Of a stretch of DNA of 53,031 nucleotides, positions 16,542 through 24,100 are shown one piece after another (position 1 is the first letter of the stretch; each line of letters starts with the position of its first letter). Source of the stretch: Candidatus Iainarchaeum sp. (GTDB lineage: Archaea > Iainarchaeota > Iainarchaeia > Iainarchaeales > GCA-2688035); the NCBI GenBank assembly GCA_017610175.1, contig JAFCCO010000010.1, positions 1 to 53,031 on the forward strand. The letters run 5' to 3'. Made by a program: the position numbers and the translations under genes. The notes under the pieces were generated by a model. The model ran no database searches and was not told the DNA's origin. It worked only from the letters and a program-made list of their open reading frames with translations.

Positions 16542-16790
16542 ATGAAGAAACTTGCTTTAATTTTGCTCGCGATTTTTGCGCTCTCGATTCTAAGCGGATG
16601 CGTTGAGCCAGTTGGGGAAGAAAAGCCCCCTGCGCAGCCAACACCCGGCCCCAAGGTTTTAACCCCGGAGGAAGAGGAAGACATTAAGTGGCTTGATTTG
16701 GCGCATAAAGAAAATGACCCTTCTTATTGTGAAAATATTAAAGACCCTGGGGCAAAAGAATTTTGCCTTGACGCAATCCCGCTGGATTAA
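16542..16790 (+). CDS. Small secreted lipoprotein (82 aa)
   Basis: The signal peptide M-K-K-L-A-L-I-L-L-A-I-F-A-L-S-I ends in a lipobox L-S-G-C, so the Cys near residue 20 should be lipidated and anchor the protein outside the membrane. A Pro/Glu linker follows, then one unit of D-P-S-Y-C-x11-F-C, a Cys pair seen as repeats in larger archaeal lipoproteins. No enzyme motif. It is convergent with the pilin at 16799, eight bases apart, at the edge of the pilus locus. Confidence 0.8.
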   Translation: MKKLALILLAIFALSILSGCVEPVGEEKPPAQPTPGPKVLTPEEEEDIKWLDLAHKENDPSYCENIKDPGAKEFCLDAIPLD

Positions 16791-16798
16791 TTTCTCAA

Positions 16799-17710
16799 TT
16801 AGGTTCTGGTCTTTACTTCAAACTCTTTCATATTGCAGTAGGACCGGGCACAGTTTGTAATGTAAAAGCGCACATATCTTCCCTGGGTTTCGGTAAAACT
16901 TGTTTCAACCCAATCTATTGTTGACACAGTCCACCCGCTTTTTAGTGTGGACCATGCGCTTCCATCATCTGAAATATCAATATTCATCGTTTGCGGTACA
17001 TAACTGGAATTAAGGTTTGCCCTTACTGCGCTGACATATTTGTTTTCACCCAAGTCGCCGTATATCCATTTGGGTGGCCCTGTTCCCAAGCCAGCCCAAC
17101 CGAAGTCTGCTGCTGTGCCGTTTGATGCAAAGCTGCAGAAGTATGAACTGTTAAAATAGTCGCTGCAGTTTGAGGTCCCGGCGCCAATTGTCATTGTTTG
17201 CCATTCAGGTGTTCCTGTTGGCCCTGAGGGCGCGCCGTCCCCGCCGCCAAAGCTTCCCGTCCCTTCAATTGAAACTGTTTTTGCTATTCCGCTTCTTTTT
17301 TGGTAGGTTATGCTCACTCCGCCTCCAACTGTCCCGCTTGTTGGCGCGTCAATTCCCTCAATTAGAATGTCGCTTCCCGCTCCCACACTGACCGGAGCGG
17401 ATGCCGGGTCTTCGTTGTTTACTGTTATTGGAGCGCCCCCTGTGTTGGCAAAACTTCCTGTTCCTAAAATACCTGTTACTGAGATGCCTCCCCCTGTTGC
17501 ATTAAGCATTGCAAGGGTTACACTGTCTTCGCCTCCGCCTGCCACTATTGCCTGGTCTTTTAGAAGCATTTCGTTGTCTGTTGAGGTAAAAGAAACCTCG
17601 TTCGGCGGCTGTATGATAAACACAAGTGTTCCGACAACCATGGCAACAACTATGAGTGTCCAGCCATAGGTCATCAGGTATTCAAGTGCAGATTGCGCTT
17701 TTTTTTCCAT
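16799..17710 (-). CDS. Type IV pilin-like protein with discoidin-like C-terminal domain
   Basis: Class III signal peptide: M-E-K-K-A then Q-S-A-L-E-Y-L-M-T-Y-G-W, with Glu at +5 after the expected cleavage before Gln, and a hydrophobic helix to about residue 33. The middle is Gly/Thr/Val-rich beta structure as in archaeal pilins. The last about 110 residues resemble an F5/8 type C (discoidin) carbohydrate-binding domain, with D-D-G-S-A-W-S-T-L and G-R-Y-V-R-F-Y-I as marks. At 303 aa it is long for a pilin and is probably a minor, ligand-binding subunit. It shares its N-terminus with the pilin at 34487. Confidence 0.85.
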   Translation of the reverse strand: MEKKAQSALEYLMTYGWTLIVVAMVVGTLVFIIQPPNEVSFTSTDNEMLLKDQAIVAGGGEDSVTLAMLNATGGGISVTGILGTGSFANTGGAPITVNNEDPASAPVSVGAGSDILIEGIDAPTSGTVGGGVSITYQKRSGIAKTVSIEGTGSFGGGDGAPSGPTGTPEWQTMTIGAGTSNCSDYFNSSYFCSFASNGTAADFGWAGLGTGPPKWIYGDLGENKYVSAVRANLNSSYVPQTMNIDISDDGSAWSTLKSGWTVSTIDWVETSFTETQGRYVRFYITNCARSYCNMKEFEVKTRT

Positions 17711-17754
17711 TAGAATTCAGTAGTATTGAATGCATTCCAGGTATTTATTAATTC

Positions 17755-18387
17755 CTACATGAACTGTTCGTAGACTTCGCTGTTGAATTTGTACAGGAAT
17801 CTTTTGATTTTTGCGCCCTGGAATTTGTACCTGCCAAGGATTTCCTCCATTTCCCCGTGGAACTGCTTGAACTCGTGTTTCTGGCTTGGGTCAAGCAGCA
17901 GAAATTTCCCGTTGAGTTCTGTTGTCACAACAGCGTGTGTTTTCAGGTTCTCAAGTTCGCAGATTATTATTGCCGCCTTCTTGTCTTTGAGGGCAAGAAG
18001 AATTGTGCTTAGGAAAACGGCAAGATCCTCGTCGTCCGCAACCTTTGCCGAAAAAATTTCTGTGGGGGAAAGCCAGTAGTTTACGTTAATTTCAGGGTCC
18101 ACAAATGCTATTTCTGTTGTCACAAACTTGAACGCTTTTTCGGCAGCTTCCTCGTACTTGCTTTCAAAGCTGTAATCCGACGGTTTCAAGTCACCAAGGA
18201 TTGACTGGATTGTCAGGTCCTCGGCGTCAACCAATGCCTTTATTTCCCCAATTGTCCGTTTTTCGCCGTCGTTAATGAGTTCTGCGTACTTTTCCAAAAG
18301 CAGTTTGTAGAGCCTGCATTTCAGGGCAGTTTCACCCGAATTTCCCTGTTTTTGCACAGGGCCCTCATTTTCCTCCATAACACTCAT
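17755..18387 (-). CDS. Degenerate transglutaminase-like protein, catalytic Cys replaced by Asp
   Basis: A 210-residue soluble protein. Residues 116-170 match the transglutaminase/protease core: A-D-D-E-D-L-A-V aligns with the usual G-D-C-E-D-L-A-V, so the nucleophile Cys is Asp119; T-H-A-V-V keeps the catalytic His151 and L-L-L-D-P-S keeps Asp166. With His and Asp kept but Cys lost, it is probably a non-catalytic binding or regulatory protein. It lies within the pilus locus, divergent from the pilin at 18478. The fold assignment is from pattern only. Confidence 0.65.
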   Translation of the reverse strand: MSVMEENEGPVQKQGNSGETALKCRLYKLLLEKYAELINDGEKRTIGEIKALVDAEDLTIQSILGDLKPSDYSFESKYEEAAEKAFKFVTTEIAFVDPEINVNYWLSPTEIFSAKVADDEDLAVFLSTILLALKDKKAAIIICELENLKTHAVVTTELNGKFLLLDPSQKHEFKQFHGEMEEILGRYKFQGAKIKRFLYKFNSEVYEQFM

Positions 18388-18436
18388 TTTTAGCTGAAAA
18401 ATGCTTTAAAAATGATGTTGCATTTTGAAAGCAATT

Positions 18437-18445
18437 CTTTTATAG
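18437..18445 (+). promoter_or_regulatory. Box A of the pilus operon
   Basis: CTTTTATAG lies about 36 bases ahead of ATG 18478, giving a leader of roughly 10 bases that includes AGGTG. It is the only clear promoter found ahead of the plus-strand cluster before 27885. Confidence 0.5.
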
Positions 18446-18477
18446 CATAAAGGCGCATATTAAACAAAGGTGCATTA

Positions 18478-19020
18478 ATGGGGAAAAAAGCGCAGGTTGC
18501 GGTAGAATATATGATTCTCACCGGATTCATTTTGGTGATTGTCACAATAACGTTTGGCGCGTCATACGTAAGCTTTGATTTAAACACAAAGATTGCGCAA
18601 ACAAACAAATTTGTTGATTCGCTTGTTAACAGCATTGACGGAATTTACGTTCTTGGGCCCGGCAACATTGCTTTGGTGAACACAACAATTCCGATGGGAA
18701 CGGAATCAATTTCTGCGGAGTATGTATGCACGGATTCAATAAGCCAGACAATTGCAGGATGCGGTGGGCCAAGCGATGTGAATTTCACAGAAATTTCTCT
18801 TGATATTTCGCTTGTGACCGGTACGACCTCAATAAAGTCTGTAGCTAGGGCGCCGATGGAATTTTTGGACGATGCCGAGGGAAAATCTTTCCCCTGCACC
18901 ACAAATTCAGAGTTCTGCAGCGGGGTATACAACTTGTTTATTTGCTGGGAGCCAGCGGAGGCAGGAGTGCAGGCCTGCACAGGCTGCACAGACGGGGTAA
19001 TCTGTGTGAAAAAAGTATAG
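18478..19020 (+). CDS. Type IV pilin-like protein 1 of the cluster
   Basis: Class III signal peptide M-G-K-K-A then Q-V-A-V-E-Y-M-I, with Glu at +5 and a hydrophobic helix to about residue 32. The 180-residue protein then has a compact beta domain with Cys pairs, the last cluster being C-T-G-C near the C-terminus. It heads a run of plus-strand pilin-like genes with short gaps or overlaps. Likely a minor or structural pilin assembled by the ATPase at 30674. The prepilin peptidase is not in the window. Confidence 0.85.
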   Translation: MGKKAQVAVEYMILTGFILVIVTITFGASYVSFDLNTKIAQTNKFVDSLVNSIDGIYVLGPGNIALVNTTIPMGTESISAEYVCTDSISQTIAGCGGPSDVNFTEISLDISLVTGTTSIKSVARAPMEFLDDAEGKSFPCTTNSEFCSGVYNLFICWEPAEAGVQACTGCTDGVICVKKV

Positions 19021-19074
19021 GCAGGTAAAACGCACTATTATTAAGAATATAAACCATAATGAGTTTTGGATTCT

Positions 19075-19560
19075 ATGCACTCTTACAAAGGCCAGATTGC
19101 CATTGAACAGATGATTTTAACGGTGTTTGTTCTCGGGACAGTTTCAATAATTTTTGCATATGCGCTAGTAAGTTTTGAGCAGAGCGGACGGGCGGCAGAG
19201 GCAAACGATGCCGTAAACAGGATGGTTGCAAAAGCCAATTCAATCCACGCCCTTGGAAAATCACACTCGGACTTTATTCAGGTGAGTTTTCCCACAGGCT
19301 CTCAGTCAGTATTCCTTCTGCACAAATGCGTTTCGGATTCAAGCATTGGCGCGGCATGCCCTTTGGGGGATTCAGACATTGACTTTAGCTATCTGCTGCT
19401 TACAGTGGAAATAGGGGGGTCAACGCAGGAAATAGCAAGGCACTCCAACGCAGTCCTTTTGCTTCAGGAATTTCCATCCGGAAGTGAGCTTGGGGGAAGC
19501 AGGCAAACAATCAGGGTTTCTTGGACAGACACCGGCAAGATAAAATTAAGGAGGGTGTGA
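19075..19560 (+). CDS. Type IV pilin-like protein 2
   Basis: Signal region M-H-S-Y-K-G then Q-I-A-I-E-Q-M-I, with Glu at +5, and a membrane helix to about residue 33. The mature domain is about 125 residues with two Cys. ATG 19075 is chosen; an in-frame TTG lies three codons upstream. The gene ends one base before the next start. The fairly short, simple head suggests a minor pilin. Confidence 0.82.
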   Translation: MHSYKGQIAIEQMILTVFVLGTVSIIFAYALVSFEQSGRAAEANDAVNRMVAKANSIHALGKSHSDFIQVSFPTGSQSVFLLHKCVSDSSIGAACPLGDSDIDFSYLLLTVEIGGSTQEIARHSNAVLLLQEFPSGSELGGSRQTIRVSWTDTGKIKLRRV

Positions 19561-19561
19561 A

Positions 19562-19996
19562 TTGAATTCAAAAGCGCAAACCAGTATTGAAATTTTTCTT
19601 GTGGTTGCAACAATTCTTGCTCTTCTCCTTCTTGTTTCGGTCATTTCCATGCAGCGAAACATTTCAATTCAGGCAAGGGATGAGCTCAATCGCAATGCAC
19701 AAATTTGCGGGGTTCTTTCACAGCATATTTCAACATTCCAACTAAACCAGGGGTACAGCGAAACAATATTTGAGCCAGAGGGCGACATACACCTTGAAAA
19801 AAACAATATTGTGGTTGGCGGCACATCCTGCTACTTTTCCAACCGCACACAGTTTCAAACCGCCCAATCAACCTTTACAAGCGATCTGGATGCCGGAGGC
19901 TTTGACTTGGAGCAGGGCAAACGCTATGCTGTAAAAAAAACAAACGGCGAGGTGACATTCTGTGAAATTAAGGAAACTCCGGACCCTTGGTGTTAG
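19562..19996 (+). CDS. Type IV pilin-like protein 3 (TTG start)
   Basis: Starts M-N-S-K-A then Q-T-S-I-E-I-F, a class III signal with Glu at +5, and a strongly hydrophobic helix (A-T-I-L-A-L-L-L-L-V). The mature part is about 115 residues with four Cys. The TTG start is supported by GGAGGGTG placed across the stop codon of the gene before, so translation is probably coupled. The 3' end overlaps the next gene by 35 bases. Confidence 0.8.
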   Translation: MNSKAQTSIEIFLVVATILALLLLVSVISMQRNISIQARDELNRNAQICGVLSQHISTFQLNQGYSETIFEPEGDIHLEKNNIVVGGTSCYFSNRTQFQTAQSTFTSDLDAGGFDLEQGKRYAVKKTNGEVTFCEIKETPDPWC

Positions 19997-21107
19997 GGGG
20001 CAGAGCATGGGCATAGACCTGCTTTTTGCGGTAACCATGTTTCTCCTGATTATAGGGGTTGTTTTCACAATCTGGTCAAACAGCACTGCCGTTGCGGACA
20101 AGCAGCTTTCCGAAATACAAATGAGGCGCATGGCCGAGCGCGCCCTAAACCAGCTTGTCACAAGCAAGGGCTCGCCCGACACTTGGGATTCAAGTTACTG
20201 CGGAATAAGCATTGATGGTCTTGGCCTGGCAAAACGAAACCTTGTGCTTGACGAAAACAAACTTAACCAGTTCATCTGGAGAAACCGCGGCCTGACACGC
20301 GGTCTTGTGGGCAGATGGAACTTTGAAGGGAACCTGCGTGACTCAAGCGGGAACATCAACCACGGAACAGAAAATCCACCCGTAGTTTATGACTCAGGCC
20401 TTTGGGGGACACAATCAGTAAATTTCCAGCCAAACGGATATGGTTCGGTTTCGTATGACCCGGAACTTGGGTCTGACGAGTTAACCGCAAGTTTTTGGGT
20501 AAAGTTTGATGACCTAACAGGGATTCAGGCTCCGCTTGTAATGGTTGGGCCCATCGGCGGGTATCTTTTCATATTGCTTACCGATAAAATGGCTTGGCGC
20601 ACAACTGATGGAGCAGTATGGGAAACTTTAGAAAGCACCGTGCCCCTTGATACAATCAACTGGTTCTTTGTTGCAGCAACAATAGATTCCACTGGCAGAA
20701 AAATATATGTTAACGAAACAATGGACCGTGATTCCTCACAGGTATATTCTACCACAGGAGATGTTGAGTTGTTATTGGGAAGTGGATTACCCCCCCACGG
20801 GGTAATGGATGACATTCGCATCTACAACCGCGCTCTTGCTTCAAACGAAATCCTGTCCCTCTGTGATTGGAACGATATTTACCTAAAGGAAAAGCTTTTA
20901 ATTGCGGACAACAATTTCTTTTTTAGATTGATAGAGCCAGGGACGGGAATGACTTTGACAAACGATTTTGGTGATTTAATAGAGGCGGGCCTTGCGACCG
21001 AGGACAGCAGAGAACCTGAAAACCTTTTGGTTACCAGCGTCTCAAGAATAATAACTTACAAGGAGAGCGAAGCAATTGCGGAATTTACACTTCATCGCAT
21101 CAGGTAA
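19962..21107 (+). CDS. Pilin-like protein carrying a LamG-type domain
   Basis: N-terminus R-G-Q-S-M-G-I-D-L-L-F-A-V resembles a pilin signal, with Asp in place of the usual Glu and one residue out of register, followed by a hydrophobic helix. Residues about 115-301 form a concanavalin/LamG-type domain: G-L-V-G-R-W-N-F-E-G start, D-S-S-G-N, and the closing M-D-D-I-R-I-Y-N-R-A-L hallmark. The flanking sequence resumes after it, so the LamG module is inserted in a pilin-like protein. LamG modules bind glycans or proteins; adhesion is the likely role. GTG start; overlaps both neighbours. Confidence 0.82.
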   Translation: MKLRKLRTLGVRGQSMGIDLLFAVTMFLLIIGVVFTIWSNSTAVADKQLSEIQMRRMAERALNQLVTSKGSPDTWDSSYCGISIDGLGLAKRNLVLDENKLNQFIWRNRGLTRGLVGRWNFEGNLRDSSGNINHGTENPPVVYDSGLWGTQSVNFQPNGYGSVSYDPELGSDELTASFWVKFDDLTGIQAPLVMVGPIGGYLFILLTDKMAWRTTDGAVWETLESTVPLDTINWFFVAATIDSTGRKIYVNETMDRDSSQVYSTTGDVELLLGSGLPPHGVMDDIRIYNRALASNEILSLCDWNDIYLKEKLLIADNNFFFRLIEPGTGMTLTNDFGDLIEAGLATEDSREPENLLVTSVSRIITYKESEAIAEFTLHRIR

Positions 21108-24100
21108 GGGGTTTGCAATATCGGTCGATGCATTGCTCGCAATGCTCCTGACAATTGCATTCCTCGGCTTTATTGGGATGGGGATTCAGGAAGAAGAGCT
21201 TGCGGTAACCGAAGCAACAATAAGCATAAAGCAAACAGTGGACGATGTTTTCAACGCGCTGGACAACTCAGGTCTGCTTGCAAAAAAACTTGCCAACGCA
21301 GAGCTTCGCATGGATCTCATAACCAATCCATCGGACCCGACAAATCCGGGAATATACGATGCCGCAAAGAAACTGCTTTCAGAGGAACAGTCCCTCAAAA
21401 TTGTTGTAAACGAATATCGTGCAGTAGACAATCTTGGCCCCTGCAGAAGCGAGTATGATGATTATCTTAGTGGAAGCTCAACACTAGATGAAGTTTTTGA
21501 TGCATGCTTTTCAACCCCGTACGCAACCATGGAACACTCTGAAAGCACTCTCCCCTTGGATGAGGCGGTAATTCATGGAAGAAAGCTTGCGATAATGCGC
21601 CAGCCGGTGAGCGAAAAAACAGGTGAAAACAGGTGCATTTTAACGTCCGATGCAGAGCTCAAGCAGGAGGCAAAAGAGAAATACATCAAAGCCCTTTTTG
21701 CGGAACCCCTTGGGGCGGATGTTGAAACAGAGGTCATTGTTGTTCCAAGTGATGAAATCTCCTGCGACGAGGAAGTAACTGTTGTACTAAAAGCGCGGAA
21801 TGCAACACGCGGCCCGATTGCGATAATGCTTGCCGTGGACGAAAGCGGAAGCATGGAAACCCTGGACATGCTTTCACAGGAATCAACAGGCTCGTTCAAT
21901 GCAGGGACCTGCGAAAACGAACCCAAGTGGGTTTCGGGTTATGCCGGAAATGCAATTCAGTTCAACGGACTTACGTCTTATATAAACTGCGGAAACAACC
22001 CCCCCATGCAGTTGGACGGGGACCTGACAATTCTTTTCTGGGCAAAACCGTTTGATGTTGATTCCCCAAGCAGGCAGAATCCGATTTGCAAATCATACGG
22101 CGCGGAATTTTGCGTAAATATGGAAGCAGATGGGGAACTAAGAATTTATCACGGGTCGGCAGGAAGCAATACGTCACCTTACACAAGCTTTGGCACAGAG
22201 GGTGTTTTCCAGGACAATGTATGGGTCCACGCCGCAATCACAAGAGACGTTTCCACCAGAACATGGAGATCGTACAAAAACGGAGCATATACCGGAGTAA
22301 CCAGAACATGGACAAGCGGCTACGACCCCGTGACAAGCGCGGGATACAATATGCTAATTGGAGACGGCTATGTGAATAACTTTAATGGGATAATTGACGA
22401 GGTCAGAATTTACGACCGCGTTCTGGATGATTCTGAGGTAAACCAGGTTGCATCCGGAACAAACATAACAAACGGACTTGTCGCATACTGGAGCATGAAC
22501 CAAACAACCGGAAATTCCCTGACAGACAATTCGGGAAACGGGAACAACTGCGCGCTCTGGAACTGGGCCAGTGCCGGAAGTGAAGCCAAGTGGGTTTCAG
22601 GTGAAATAAGCAACGCGCTTTCATTAAACGGAATAAACCAGTATGTTAAAGTCGACAACGATTCTGCTCTCGATATTACAGGCCCGATTTCAGTTTCTGC
22701 GTGGATAAAAGTAAACGACACAGAGCAAAGCGAATACATGCGGATTGTTTCAAAGGGAATTTGCTGCAGCACAGGATACGAACTTGAGTACAGGCCAAGC
22801 GATGGCCGCATAGCCTTCCAGGGCAACGGCCAGTTAGACGCCGACGGCCAAACCATTGATCTGGGCTGGCACCACATTGTAGGGGTAATAGATGGAACAG
22901 GAACAGGGCAGATTTATTTGGACGGGGCGGACGTAACAACCGACACTTCCGCAAATGTTCCAACATCCACCAGCTACGATTTAGAAATAGGCAGGCGAGT
23001 TGATGACGATTATTACTTCAATGGCTCAGTTGATGACGTGAGAATATACAATACGGCACTCGACCAAGGGAATGTGGATACCCTTTTTGCCCACGGCAAT
23101 GTTGCAACAGGCCTTGTCGGCCACTGGGCATTTAACGAAGCCGCGGGAGACATTGCTAGCGATTCGTCAGGACAGGGAAACAGCGGAGACCTCATTGGCT
23201 GGGCCGGCGTGGCAGGATGCATTTACAATCCAGGGGTTAATGAACAGGTAACTTCAAACTGTCCGGCAAACAAAACCTTCTTTTCACAGTTTACCGGAAA
23301 CAAGCCAATGGTTGCAACCTATGACACAACACCAATATACGACGATCTTGTTTCAGCAAGTTACCTTGATTTCATCGCAAGCACAACAAGCTACCTTGGG
23401 GTTTGCCGCGATCCATACGCATATATGCGCCTTTGGATGGAGTACCCAAGTGGGTATATAGACGGCACCACCTCCAGTGCATACTATGAAACAGATTATA
23501 GCCCTGAGTTGGGAACTTACAAAACCCATGTTTGGAGTGACACCCTGATAAACTACTACATTTACGGCAGGCAACGTTTTTACAGCATAAACGATCCAAT
23601 GTTTAGAGTAGAAAAACTTTTGTCTGGTTCAGGCACGCATTCGGGAATTTATGCCCCGCCGGAACAGGACTGCTCCAACTTTTGGAACTGGGAAAAAGTC
23701 GGGGAATTCACAATAAGGCCGGACTACAACACTTTTTCAGACGCATGGTGGAGGCCGTATTATTACGGCTATGACTCAAACTCCGGCGCATGCAAAGGCC
23801 CGAAGTTCCAAATAATAGGTGTAAACAACGAGGTCACAAGCCATGTTCCCGGAAAGGAGGGAAACGCAATAAGCTTTGACGGAGCCGCAACATACGGCAA
23901 AATTGAGGAGCAAGAAGGTTATGATTTTGGGTTTGAGGACCAGACCGGCTCAATTTCAATGTGGTACAAGACAAGCCGTACATCAAGGCAATCTTTATTG
24001 AGCAGGTGGGGAACAGGAGCATACACAGGGTGGAACATTTACACAAGCAGCGATGATGTCTGCTTTGATGTTGTAACCCAAAACCCAACCCAGGGAAACA

